Positions 8,537 to 17,557 are shown, counted from the stretch's first letter. The stretch: 64,000 nucleotides of DNA from Tsukamurella sp. PLM1 (GCF_023168325.1 NZ_AP025688.1:4327068-4391067), one strand, 5' to 3'. Numbers and translations are program-made. The notes: generated from the sequence alone by a model not told the origin.

Positions 8537-9727
8537 ATGGCCGCGAACATGTTCCGTCGGATGTTCGGTGGGGATCCCGACCGCTCCCCACCGAACGCCC
8601 CCGCCGGGGACACGGGCCTCACGGCCGCGTACCTGGACGCGGACCGTCGGTTCAGCTCCCTGGACGAGGACGTACGCACACTCTCGGCCCAGGACCCCAC
8701 CGCGCCCGCGGTACGCCAGTGGCCCACGATCCGAGACCGGTTCGGGGGTGCCACCGAGCGCTACCTGTGGGTCAGCGGGAGCCAGTCGGGGACCCGCCCG
8801 CCCACCCCTCAGGATCAGGCCGCCACGGCCCGTGAGCTGACGGATCTGGTGGCGGTCCTCGACCGCTTCCACTCCGATCACGAGCGCACGCTCGCCGCGG
8901 CCCGGGGTGCACGGGCGAGTTCCGCCGCCCAGGAGCAGGCGGCGCGGGTCGCCGCCGAGCGCGCCACGGACCGTCTGGCCTCCCCGGCCAGCGCCCCGTA
9001 CCTGATGCTGCGCCCCGTCATCGCTGCGACCGACGAGCTCGCCGAGGCCGTCCGGCTGCTCGACGGCGCGCAGGACGTGCCGTCCCGCGACACGGCATCC
9101 GTCAGGGTCCGGGAGGCGGCCGCGGCCCTCGGCGCCGCGCTCGACGGTGCCCCGACCATCGGCCAGGACGCCCAGCGGGCGATCGCTGCCGCCGGCACCC
9201 GGCTGCAGGCCGTGCGCAACCGCGCGGAGGACCTGCGCGACACCCGCTCGGCGCTGCTGCGCGAGTTCAGCAGTGCGTGCTCGGCCGACCTGGTGGACAA
9301 CGACCAGATCGCCGACCGCGAGGCCGCCGCCGCCGAGCACGCACTTGCGGCCGCCGACGCGCGCCTGCGGGAGGTGCCGGACCTCGCCCTCGAGCAGGTG
9401 AGCGCGGCCCGCGATCACCTCGAGACGGCCGACAACGCCGTCGACGCCGTCACCGCGCGGCTGCGGCTGCTCCGCGACACCCGCGCGAACCCGCAGGCCG
9501 CGGCCGACCGCACGCGCTTCGCCCTGCGCGACGCGCAGCTCCTCACAGTGCAGAAGAAGCAGGTCCACCAGTGGGGGTCCGTCCTCGACGCGCAGCACGA
9601 CCGCATCGTGCGCGCGTTGGACGAGCTCGATCGCGTACATCCCGACTACTGGAAGTACCTGCAGACCCTCGCCGACATCGACCGCATGATCGACGACGCG
9701 GTGGACCGGATGCGGGGCCGCCGGTGA
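8537..9727 (+). CDS. Unrecognised helical protein heading the Ter biosynthetic operon (396 aa)
   Basis: I do not recognise this protein. It starts MAANMFRRMFGGDPDRSPP, 11 bases after the DUF475 stop, and its last codon overlaps the next gene's GTG start (GTGA). After a disordered N-terminal 30 residues the protein is almost wholly Ala/Arg/Asp/Glu-rich with heptad-like spacing, pointing to long coiled coils (about 90-360). It has no cysteine pair or catalytic motif, and no signal peptide or membrane helix. A short conserved-looking end, VHPDYWKYLQTLADIDRMID, may be a folded tip. Its place at the head of the operon suggests a scaffold or partner for the enzymes or the TerD proteins. Confidence 0.75.
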   Translation: MAANMFRRMFGGDPDRSPPNAPAGDTGLTAAYLDADRRFSSLDEDVRTLSAQDPTAPAVRQWPTIRDRFGGATERYLWVSGSQSGTRPPTPQDQAATARELTDLVAVLDRFHSDHERTLAAARGARASSAAQEQAARVAAERATDRLASPASAPYLMLRPVIAATDELAEAVRLLDGAQDVPSRDTASVRVREAAAALGAALDGAPTIGQDAQRAIAAAGTRLQAVRNRAEDLRDTRSALLREFSSACSADLVDNDQIADREAAAAEHALAAADARLREVPDLALEQVSAARDHLETADNAVDAVTARLRLLRDTRANPQAAADRTRFALRDAQLLTVQKKQVHQWGSVLDAQHDRIVRALDELDRVHPDYWKYLQTLADIDRMIDDAVDRMRGRR

Positions 9728-10878
9728 GCCCCGCGCTGCGCCACTTCCCCCAGTTGTCCGAGGCCACGCTCAGCCGGCTCTTCCACCACCGGCCCCAGCC
9801 CTTCGACCGCACGGCGCCGCGCGCGCTCCTCGCGCACGCGCTGGGGGCCACGCTCTACGTCCCCGCCACCCGGGACCAGCTTGCGGACACGATCCGCCGC
9901 CGGCACGCGGCCGGGGTGCTCTCCATGGTCATCGATCTGGAGGACGCCGTCGCCGACGATGCCGCCCAGCTCGCGGTGGAACGGACCGTTGCAGCGCTCA
10001 CGGAGCTCGCGGCCGACCCCGGGGCGCTCCCCCTGCTGTTCGTGCGCCCGCGCACCACCGCCGACACCGCCCACCTACTCGCAGAGCTCGGTACAGGTAT
10101 CCGCGCACTCACCGGCGTGGTGCTGCCGAAGTTCGCCGCTGGTCCGGGGCGCGAGGCGCTCGCGGCGGCCCGCGCTCGCGGGCTGTACGCGATGCCCGTG
10201 CTGGAGACCGCCGCGATCGTGTACCGCGAGACCCGCGACGAGGCGCTCGGCGGGATCGCCACGGTGCTGGGCGAGTACCGCGAGTCGATCCTGGCGGTGC
10301 GGATCGGTGCGACGGACATGTCGGCGCTGTTCGGCATCCGGCGCGACCGCGACCTCACGATCTACGACGTGCACGTGGTGGCCGAGACCATCTCCGCCAT
10401 CGTGGGTCGTCTGGGCCGTTCCGACGGAACGGGTTTCGTGGTCACCGGCCCGGTGTGGGAGTACTTCGCCGATCACGAGCGCATGTTCCGTCCCCTGCTG
10501 CGCGCCACGCCGTTCGAACGCAACCACGCGGCGCGCTTCCGCGAGCAGCTCGTGGGACGTGACCTGGACGGTCTGCTCCGCGAGACCGCCCTGGACCGGG
10601 CCAACGGACTGCACGGCAAGACGGTGATCCATCCGTCACACGTCGCAGCAGTGCACGCACTCTCGTCGGTGACGCACGAGGAACACCAGGACGCGCTGGA
10701 CATCGCGGGCCGCGAAGCCGGCGGAGTCCTGGCCTCGAGCTACCGCAACAAGATGAACGAGATGAAGCCACACCGCAATTGGGCCCGACACACATTGATC
10801 CGAGCGGATCTGTTCGGCGTGACCAGACCGGAGATCGGATTCGTGGACCTGTTGACCGCGCTCGTGGAGGGACGATAG
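9724..10878 (+). CDS. HpcH/HpaI aldolase / citrate-lyase-beta-like enzyme of the Ter cluster (384 aa)
   Basis: GTG start overlapping the previous stop by four bases. The TIM-barrel lyase pattern is visible: SMVIDLEDAVADD (metal-binding acidic strand), LLFVRPR, GVVLPKF, YAMPVLET, VRIGATDMSALFGIRR, and NGLHGKTVIHPSH near the end, as in citrate lyase beta/CitE-like carbon-carbon lyases. Genes of this type are a standard member of the Ter-linked biosynthetic module described for bacteria, where a nucleoside-like product has been proposed. The substrate is unknown. It is followed with no gap by the phosphoribosyltransferase at 10879. Confidence 0.85.
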   Translation: MSPALRHFPQLSEATLSRLFHHRPQPFDRTAPRALLAHALGATLYVPATRDQLADTIRRRHAAGVLSMVIDLEDAVADDAAQLAVERTVAALTELAADPGALPLLFVRPRTTADTAHLLAELGTGIRALTGVVLPKFAAGPGREALAAARARGLYAMPVLETAAIVYRETRDEALGGIATVLGEYRESILAVRIGATDMSALFGIRRDRDLTIYDVHVVAETISAIVGRLGRSDGTGFVVTGPVWEYFADHERMFRPLLRATPFERNHAARFREQLVGRDLDGLLRETALDRANGLHGKTVIHPSHVAAVHALSSVTHEEHQDALDIAGREAGGVLASSYRNKMNEMKPHRNWARHTLIRADLFGVTRPEIGFVDLLTALVEGR

Positions 10879-12120
10879 ATGACGGTGCCGGCCACCCTGT
10901 GCGAGAACCTGGGCATGCGCCTGCGCGGCGACGCGCACTTGACGACGCTGGTCCGTCCCGGGCTGCGGCGCAATCCCCGCCGGGCGCACCTGCTGGTGTC
11001 GACGGTGCTGGGCAAACACCTCCCCGCCGACCCGGCCGAGGTGCGGGCCGCGGCGGACCGTCTGGCCGATCGCGTGGCGGAGGTGGTCGACGGGCCGTGC
11101 GTGGTCTTCGGATTCGCCGAGACCGCCACGGGATTGGGGCACTGCGTGGCCGCGCGGCTCGGCGCCGCCGTCTACCTGCAATCCACCCGCCGGCCCGGCG
11201 CGGTGGTGTACGGCGAGTTCACCGAGGGGCACTCGCACGCCACCTCGCACCTGCTGCAACCCAGTTCGCCGGACCTGCTCGCCGCTGCCGACACCCTGGT
11301 CCTCGTGGACGACGAGATCTCCACCGGCGCCACTGCTCTCGACTCGATCCGCGCCCTGCACGCCCTGGCGCCGCACCGGCGTTACGTGGTGGCCTCCCTG
11401 GTGGACGTCCGCCCGCAAGCGCACCGCGCGGAGATCGGGCGGCGCGCGACCGAGGCGGGCCTGGAGATCGAGTTCGTGGCCCTGGCGTCGGGCACCGTCG
11501 AACTGCCGGAAGGCCTTCCGGCCCGAGTGGCGGAGCTCCCCGCCACCGGGTTCAACCCGCACGGCTCCGCGCGCGGCACCGTCGAGGTGCTGCACGCGCC
11601 GTGGCCCCAGGACCTGCCCGACGGTGGCCGGCACGGCGCACTCGCCGCCGACCAGCCGCGGTACGCGGCGGCCGCCGACGCGGTCGCGGCGGCCGCTGCG
11701 CCGCACCTCGACGACCGCCCCGTGATCGTGATCGGGCACGAGGAACTCATGTACCTGCCGCTGTGCGTCGCGGAGGCGCTCGTCCGGCGCGGCGCAGCGG
11801 TCCGCTTCCAGACCACCACGCGGTCACCCGCGCTCGTGCGCGACGAGCCGGGCTACCCGCTGCGCCGCGGGTTCGAGTTCGGTGCGCCCGAGGACGATCC
11901 GGACGCGCCGCTGCGCTACCTGTACAACGCCGTCTGGGACGGAGCGGACGCCCGGCTGGTGTTCGTCGCGGACTCCCCCGCCGACACCGAGCGCCTGCGC
12001 GCGCCCGGCGGCCTCCTGGACGTGCTCACGGCGGCCGGTCACGACGTCCTGGTGCTCGTGGTTCCGGCGTCGGACCAAGCGGTGCTCGCCGCCGCGCGGG
12101 CGGCGGTGGCCGCCCGATGA
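10879..12120 (+). CDS. Ter-cluster phosphoribosyltransferase with C-terminal TRSP-type domain (413 aa)
   Basis: The ATG directly follows the TAG of the upstream gene. Residues 1 to about 220 are a type I phosphoribosyltransferase domain with the PRPP loop TLVLVDDEISTGATALDSI. The C-terminal half (GFNPHGSARGTVEV to the end) matches the TRSP-domain arrangement known from Ter gene clusters, with VIVIGHEELMYLPL and DEPGYPLRRGFEFG. The enzyme probably attaches or removes a ribose-phosphate on the unknown Ter metabolite. It overlaps the next gene by four bases. The assignment rests on motif and context, not on a search. Confidence 0.83.
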   Translation: MTVPATLCENLGMRLRGDAHLTTLVRPGLRRNPRRAHLLVSTVLGKHLPADPAEVRAAADRLADRVAEVVDGPCVVFGFAETATGLGHCVAARLGAAVYLQSTRRPGAVVYGEFTEGHSHATSHLLQPSSPDLLAAADTLVLVDDEISTGATALDSIRALHALAPHRRYVVASLVDVRPQAHRAEIGRRATEAGLEIEFVALASGTVELPEGLPARVAELPATGFNPHGSARGTVEVLHAPWPQDLPDGGRHGALAADQPRYAAAADAVAAAAAPHLDDRPVIVIGHEELMYLPLCVAEALVRRGAAVRFQTTTRSPALVRDEPGYPLRRGFEFGAPEDDPDAPLRYLYNAVWDGADARLVFVADSPADTERLRAPGGLLDVLTAAGHDVLVLVVPASDQAVLAAARAAVAAR

Positions 12121-13241
12121 CCGCGACCACCCCGCCGCTCTGCGGACCCACCTTCGGCTCCTACGCCGCCGACGAGGTGACCTGGCTGCTCAAGGATCTC
12201 TCGCACGTGGCGCTGGAGGCCGACATCGCCGACCGCGAGCGCCGGATCCAGTCGGGTGCGGCGCATTACGCCGAGTCGCTACCCATCGAGTACCAGCCCA
12301 GTGCCGAGTACCGGGCGCTGTTCGACGCCGCTCTCGCCGCCTCGGCGCCGCGGCTCGCCCGGGCCGTCGGCACGGTCACCGAGCTGCTGCTGGCCGAGCG
12401 CGGCCGGGACGTGGTGCTGGTCTCGCTGGCGCGCGCGGGAACGCCGGTCGGGATCCTCATGCGCCGCTGGGCGCAGCGCGTGCACGGCCTGGACCTGCCG
12501 CACTACGCGGTGTCGATCGTGCGCGGCCGCGGCATCGATCACGTGGCCCTCGATCATCTGGTGGCCCACCACGATCCGGCGGCGATCGTGTTCGTCGACG
12601 GCTGGACCGGCAAGGGCGCCATCACCCGCGAGCTCGCCGAGGCGCTCGACGAGTACCACGCGACCTACGGCGTCCGCCTGAACCCCGACCTCGCGGTGCT
12701 CGCAGACCCGGGTCACTGCGTGCGCACGTACGGCACCCGGGACGACTTCCTCATCGCCTCGGCGTGCCTCAATTCCACCGTGTCCGGCCTGGTTTCGCGC
12801 ACCGTTCTCAACGCCGACCTGATCGGGCCGGAGGAGTTCCACGGCGCCAAGTTCTACGCCGAGCTCGCCCCGCACGACGTGTCCGCGGTCCTGCTCGACA
12901 CCGTCGCAGCCCGGTTCGACGGTGCCGCCCCCGCCGCCCGGGACGCCGCGGCCGCGCTCGCCGCGGATTCCCCGGCGCGGGAGCCGGACTGGTCCGGGTG
13001 GGCGTCGGTGGAGCGGGTCCGCGAGGAGTACGGCGTGTCGACGGCGAACCTCGTCAAACCCGGGATCGGCGAGACCACGCGGGTCCTGCTGCGCCGCGTC
13101 CCGTGGCGGGTGCTGCTGCGCGACCCGGACGATCCCGATCACCTGCACATCCGGCGGCTCGCCACCGAACGCGGTGTGCCCGTGGAGATCGTCCCGGACC
13201 TCGCGTACGCCTGCATCGGACTGATCAAGGAGGACTCGTGA
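12117..13241 (+). CDS. StiP-like / PELOTA-type phosphoribosyltransferase-related protein of the Ter cluster (374 aa)
   Basis: It starts with an ATGA overlap. The N-terminal part has FGSYAADEVTWLLKDLSHV, then SLARAGTPVGILMRRWA and IVFVDGWTGKGAITREL, the family pattern of the second PRTase-like protein in Ter clusters (annotated in databases as the cysteine protease StiP domain). The C-terminal region (NLVKPGIGETTRVLLRRVPW, HIRRLATERGVPVEIV, AYACIGLIKED) fits a PELOTA-type RNA-binding module. Together with the preceding PRTase it forms the core of the predicted nucleoside-like biosynthesis. The protease name reflects database history; I see no evidence of proteolysis. Confidence 0.8.
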   Translation: MTATTPPLCGPTFGSYAADEVTWLLKDLSHVALEADIADRERRIQSGAAHYAESLPIEYQPSAEYRALFDAALAASAPRLARAVGTVTELLLAERGRDVVLVSLARAGTPVGILMRRWAQRVHGLDLPHYAVSIVRGRGIDHVALDHLVAHHDPAAIVFVDGWTGKGAITRELAEALDEYHATYGVRLNPDLAVLADPGHCVRTYGTRDDFLIASACLNSTVSGLVSRTVLNADLIGPEEFHGAKFYAELAPHDVSAVLLDTVAARFDGAAPAARDAAAALAADSPAREPDWSGWASVERVREEYGVSTANLVKPGIGETTRVLLRRVPWRVLLRDPDDPDHLHIRRLATERGVPVEIVPDLAYACIGLIKEDS

Positions 13242-14122
13242 CCGCGTTCCTCACCAGCGATCTCGACCGCACCCTGATCTACTCGCAGGCCTCCGCCGGG
13301 CCCGCCTTCGCGACCGCAGAACCCGTCTGCGTGGAGACCTACCGCGACGCACCGTTGTCGTACATGTCCCCCGCCTCGCACGCCGGCCTCGCGTCGCTGG
13401 CCGCGTCGGGGTCGCTGGTGCCCACGACCACACGCACCCCGGAGCAGTACCGCCGCGTGCGTCTGCCGGGCGCCGCCGGCGACGGATTCCGCTCGCCGCA
13501 CGCCCCGCGGCCGTACGCCTTCGCGATCTGCTCCAACGGCGGCGAGATCCTCGTGGAGGACGCGCCGGACCCTCGGTGGCAGGAGCACATCCTCGGTCTC
13601 CTCGCCGCGCTCCCCGCGAGCCTGGAGCAGATCACCGCCGAACTCGAACGACGCCTCGCGCCGGAGTGGGGGCCGCGGCTGCGCCTCGTGCCCGGCCTGT
13701 TCGCCTACGTCGTCTCGGAGACCCGGATCCCAGCGGATGCGGTCGAACAGTGGCGCACGTACTGCGAGCCGCGCGGCTGGATCGTGTCGCAGCAGGGCCG
13801 CAAGCTGTACACGATCCCCGAGCCGGTGACGAAGTCACGTGCGGCCCGTGAGGTACGCCGCCGCCTCGTGGAGGCCGGTGTGATCGAGGAGGGAGCGACC
13901 TGGCTCGCGGCGGGCGACGGCGCCCTCGACGCCGACCTGCTCGGCGCTGCCGATCGCGCGATCCGCCCCCGGCACGGCGAGCTCGAGGAGAACGCCTTCA
14001 CCCTGCCGCACCTCACGCTCACCACATCGTCGGGCATCGCGGCGGGCACCGAGATCGTGGACTGGTTCGCCGCCGCCGGAACGCCAGCACCCGAAGCCGA
14101 TTCGATCAAGGAGCTCCGATGA
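13238..14122 (+). CDS. HAD-superfamily phosphatase of the Ter cluster (294 aa)
   Basis: GTG start overlapping the previous stop (GTGA). Motif I is FLTSDLDRTLIYS (DxDxT nucleophile), motif II is probably TTTRTPEQYR, a lysine region lies near PVTKSRAAREV, and motif IV is GDGALDADLL. This is a Cof/sucrose-phosphatase-like C2-cap HAD layout. HAD phosphatases are part of the described Ter biosynthetic operons, where they would dephosphorylate the ribosylated intermediate. It overlaps the following TerD-TerD gene by four bases, so expression of enzyme and TerD protein is linked. Confidence 0.85.
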   Translation: MTAFLTSDLDRTLIYSQASAGPAFATAEPVCVETYRDAPLSYMSPASHAGLASLAASGSLVPTTTRTPEQYRRVRLPGAAGDGFRSPHAPRPYAFAICSNGGEILVEDAPDPRWQEHILGLLAALPASLEQITAELERRLAPEWGPRLRLVPGLFAYVVSETRIPADAVEQWRTYCEPRGWIVSQQGRKLYTIPEPVTKSRAAREVRRRLVEAGVIEEGATWLAAGDGALDADLLGAADRAIRPRHGELEENAFTLPHLTLTTSSGIAAGTEIVDWFAAAGTPAPEADSIKELR

Positions 14123-15495
14123 GCGCACTCGCCAAGGGCCAGAACGGGCCGCTTCCCGCCGGGTCCGTCACCGTCACCGTCGACCTGCCGGCTCCCGCGG
14201 ACGTGTCCGCCCTGCTGGTCACCGATACGGGAAAGGTCCGCTCGGACGCGGATTTCGTCTTCTTCAACCAGCCGAACGGGCCCGGCGTGAGCCTGCTGAA
14301 CGGCGCGCTGCGCATCGACGGCGCGCAGGTCCCGGCGGACATCGCCCAGGTCCGCATCGCGATCACCCTCGACGATGCCACCGCTTCGTTCGGGCGGTTC
14401 GGCGCGCCCGTCGCCCGCGTCGCCGACGCCACCGGCGCGCCGCTGTACGAGTACCCGATCGAGGGCCTGACCAGCGAATCGGTGGTGATCGCCGTGGAGG
14501 TGTACCGCCGTGGTGCCGACTGGAAGGTCCGCGCCATCGGGCAGGGCTACGCGGGCGGCTTCGCCGACCTGGTGCGCGACCACGGCGTGAGCGTGGACGA
14601 CGCGCCCGCCACTCCGCCCGCCGCAGCACCGGCGGCGGCTCCGGCCGCGGCACCGTCTGCCGCGCCCCCGGCGACCGCGCCCCCGGCAGCACCCGGACCG
14701 TCCGGACAGCCGATCGACTACTTCGCGAGCGGGACGCCGTCGTCGGCCACCGCGGGCAGCGCCCCGATCGACTACTTCAACGCCCCCGCGCCGGGCCGCG
14801 CCGCACCGCCCTCCCACTCCGTACCGCCCGCTGCGCCCGCACAGCTGCCGTTCACCCCGACGGCGCAGCTCGCCGGGCAGCAACCAGCGGGTGCGCCGGA
14901 GATCAGCCTCACCAAGAGCAAGCGCGTGGACCTCACCAAGGGCCAGAAGGTGGTGCTGCGCAAGGACGGCGGCGTGCAGCTCACCCAGATCGCGATGGGC
15001 CTCGGTTGGGACCCCGTGCGCAAGCAGGGCCTGTTCGGCGGCCAGAGCAAGGACATCGACCTGGACGCCTCGGTGCTCCTGTACGCCGGGCAGCGGCACG
15101 TGGACACCGTCTACTTCGGTCAGCTCCGGTCGAAGGACGGGTCGATCCAGCACCAGGGCGACAACCTGACCGGCGCGGGCGACGGCGACGACGAGGTGGT
15201 CGACGTGAACCTGCCCGCGGTCTCGTCGCAGGTCACGACGCTGGTGTTCATCGTGAGCTCGTACCGGGGACAGCGCTTCGACCAGGTGGACAACGCGTAC
15301 TGCCGGCTCGTGGACTCCACCACCGGCGCCGAGCTGGCGCGGTTCGCCCTCGCGGGCGGCATGCCCTACACGGGGATCGTGATGTGCACGATCACCCGCC
15401 AGGGCGCGGAGTGGAAGCTGCAGGCGATCGGCGACTGCATCAACGCCAAGACGCCGCGCGACGCGATCCCGCAGCTCGCGCCCTTCCTCGCCTGA
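14119..15495 (+). CDS. Double TerD-domain protein closing the Ter operon (458 aa)
   Basis: ATGA overlap with the HAD gene. Residues 1 to about 160 are a TerD domain of the type lacking the calcium loop (MSALAKGQNGPLPAGSV, RSDADFVFFNQP). Residues 165-265 are a disordered Ala/Pro linker holding two copies of the short motif PIDYF, 19 residues apart. Residues 268-458 are a second TerD domain with the full acidic loop DNLTGAGDGDDEV and LFGGQSKDIDLDAS. The linker motif may be a docking site. It is the only TerD protein translated directly with the biosynthetic enzymes, which suggests it senses or binds their product or metal. A bidirectional hairpin follows. Confidence 0.87.
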   Translation: MSALAKGQNGPLPAGSVTVTVDLPAPADVSALLVTDTGKVRSDADFVFFNQPNGPGVSLLNGALRIDGAQVPADIAQVRIAITLDDATASFGRFGAPVARVADATGAPLYEYPIEGLTSESVVIAVEVYRRGADWKVRAIGQGYAGGFADLVRDHGVSVDDAPATPPAAAPAAAPAAAPSAAPPATAPPAAPGPSGQPIDYFASGTPSSATAGSAPIDYFNAPAPGRAAPPSHSVPPAAPAQLPFTPTAQLAGQQPAGAPEISLTKSKRVDLTKGQKVVLRKDGGVQLTQIAMGLGWDPVRKQGLFGGQSKDIDLDASVLLYAGQRHVDTVYFGQLRSKDGSIQHQGDNLTGAGDGDDEVVDVNLPAVSSQVTTLVFIVSSYRGQRFDQVDNAYCRLVDSTTGAELARFALAGGMPYTGIVMCTITRQGAEWKLQAIGDCINAKTPRDAIPQLAPFLA

Positions 15496-15500
15496 CGGCG

Positions 15501-15541
15501 TGTGCGGGATAGTGTTCGCTCAGCGGGCACTATCCCGCACA
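15501..15541. terminator. Bidirectional hairpin terminator between the Ter operon and the OPT gene
   Basis: A perfect 14-bp inverted repeat, TGTGCGGGATAGTG at 15501-15514 and its complement at 15528-15541, with a 13-base loop. It lies in the 64-bp gap between two convergent genes, five bases after the Ter operon stop, so it can terminate both. Confidence 0.8.
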
Positions 15542-15559
15542 GGCCGGGATGCGAGCCGG

Positions 15560-17557
15560 CTAGGTGGCGGCGATCTTCTTCGTGCGCAGATACAGCACGG
15601 CGCAGATCCCGGCGAACACGGCCACGCCGAGCGCCTCGCCCCAGTGGAGCCAGCCCTCGCCGATGAACGGCAGCGCCAGCGGCTCGTCCTTGTCGGTCGC
15701 GACGACGATGCCCGCGTAGATCACGCCGAACAGCGACTCGCCCACGATGAGGCCGGTGGCCAGCAGCGTGCCGAGGCGCTTGCGGCCCTCGGCCACCTCT
15801 CCGGTGGCGGAGCGGTCCGCCCACCGGTTGTAGAAGAAGCCGAGCACTGCGCCGACGGGGATCATGAGCGTGACGCTCATGGGCAGGTACATGCCCATAC
15901 CCACGGCGAGCGGCGGCAGCCGGAACTTCGACATCCGGGAGAGCACCTCGTCGATCACGATGACACCGGCGCCGATGAGAGCGCCGAGCCCGATGAGACC
16001 CCAGTCGAGGTCGCCGCCGAAGACGCCCTGCGACAGGCTGGCGAGCAGGGAGGCCTGCGGCGCCGCGAGGGCGTTCTCGCCCGCGCCGGGCGCGCCGACG
16101 AAGCCGAAGCCGTTCTGCAGCAGGTCGAGCACCGGCGGGATGATGGCGGAGCCGAAGGCCACGCCGACCACGAGCGCCACCTGCTGCTTCCACGGCGTCG
16201 CGCCGACCAACTGGCCGGTCTTCAGGTCCTGCAGGTTGTCGTTGGAGATGGTGGCGATGCTGAAGATGATCGCGGCGGTGAACAGCGTGTAGGCCACCAG
16301 CGCGGTGGCGGTGTCGCCCTCCGACGGTCCCCAGACCGCCCGGATCAGCAGCGCGGCAGCCAACACGACGAGGATGCCGACGCCCGAAACGGGACTGTTG
16401 GACGCTCCGATCAGGCCGGCCATGTAGCCGCACACAGACGCCACGACGAGGCCGAGCACCAGGATGAACAGGATGCTCAGCAGGATGATACCGCCCGCCT
16501 CGCCGTCGAGCGGGTTGCCGGCGGCGTCGTACTTCGGATTGGACGTGAACAGCCACAGCAGCACGCCGATCGGCACCAGTGACACCAGCACGATGCCGGC
16601 CACGTACGGGAAGGGCATGTCCCGCTCGGTGATGTCCACGAGCTGGCCCTCCCGGCGCTTGCGCGAACTGGCTATGGAATCGGCGATACCGCGCAGGACG
16701 GGGCCCAGGATCTTCACCAGCGTCCACACGGCGGCGATGGCGATCGCGCCGGCGCCGATGAGGCGGACCTCGGTGCTGAACGCCGTCGAGATGACCTTGG
16801 TGATGCTGCCGGTCTCGGGCAGATCGCCCGCGGTCCAGATCGGGAGGAGCACGAAGTAGGAGATGACGAGGCCGACGATCATCGCGACGCCGACCGTCAC
16901 GCCCACGAGGTGCCCGACGCCGATGAGGGCGAACGATAGTCCGGGCACGAACAGGCTGCCGCCGTTGCCGATCCGCAGGGTGGTGGAGAGACCCTCCGCC
17001 ACGAACTTCATCTTCGCGAGCAGCGCGTAGCCCGCCGCGGCGACGGAGCCGAGGATGATCAGGTGCAGGCCGCGCTTGTTCTCACTCGCGCCCTCGGCGG
17101 TGTCGCCGACCTTGAGCACCTCGGCCGCCGCGACGCCCTCGGGGAAGGGCAGGTCCGAGCCGGTGACCAACGCCCGTCGCAGGGGGATCGAGTACATGAC
17201 GCCGAGCACGCCGCCGATCAGGCACACCAGCATGGTGGTCCAGTAGGGGAAGCCCTGCCACCAGCCGATCATCACCAGGCCGGGCAGGATGAACACGATC
17301 GCCGACAGGGTTCCCGCGGCGGACGCGATCGTCTGCACGATGTTGTTCTCGATGATGGAGTGGTTCGCGAAGTAGCGCAGCAGCGCCATCGAGATCACGG
17401 CCGCGGGAATCGAGGTGGCGAAGGTGAGGCCGACCTTGAGCCCGAGGTAGGCGTTCGCGGCGGTGAAGACGAGCGTGATGACGCCGCCGAGGATCACGGC
17501 GCGAGTGGTGAATTCTCGGACACCGGATTGCGGCGTCTTCGAAATCGATACTGACAT
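15560..17557 (-). CDS. OPT family oligopeptide transporter (665 aa)
   Basis: A large polytopic membrane protein with about 15 hydrophobic segments. It begins MSVSISKTPQSGVREFTTRAV; this ATG is chosen because GGAGGGAT lies directly upstream and the first membrane helix follows (AVILGGVITLVFTAANAYLGLKVG). Characteristic OPT features include GLTFATSIPAAVISMALLR, SDLPFPEGVAAAEVLKVG and NDNLQDLKTGQLVGATPWKQQ. Members import small peptides or metal-chelate complexes using proton motive force; the substrate cannot be read. The length is normal for bacterial OPT proteins. It is divergent from the flavin oxidoreductase at 17686. Confidence 0.93.
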   Translation of the reverse strand: MSVSISKTPQSGVREFTTRAVILGGVITLVFTAANAYLGLKVGLTFATSIPAAVISMALLRYFANHSIIENNIVQTIASAAGTLSAIVFILPGLVMIGWWQGFPYWTTMLVCLIGGVLGVMYSIPLRRALVTGSDLPFPEGVAAAEVLKVGDTAEGASENKRGLHLIILGSVAAAGYALLAKMKFVAEGLSTTLRIGNGGSLFVPGLSFALIGVGHLVGVTVGVAMIVGLVISYFVLLPIWTAGDLPETGSITKVISTAFSTEVRLIGAGAIAIAAVWTLVKILGPVLRGIADSIASSRKRREGQLVDITERDMPFPYVAGIVLVSLVPIGVLLWLFTSNPKYDAAGNPLDGEAGGIILLSILFILVLGLVVASVCGYMAGLIGASNSPVSGVGILVVLAAALLIRAVWGPSEGDTATALVAYTLFTAAIIFSIATISNDNLQDLKTGQLVGATPWKQQVALVVGVAFGSAIIPPVLDLLQNGFGFVGAPGAGENALAAPQASLLASLSQGVFGGDLDWGLIGLGALIGAGVIVIDEVLSRMSKFRLPPLAVGMGMYLPMSVTLMIPVGAVLGFFYNRWADRSATGEVAEGRKRLGTLLATGLIVGESLFGVIYAGIVVATDKDEPLALPFIGEGWLHWGEALGVAVFAGICAVLYLRTKKIAAT

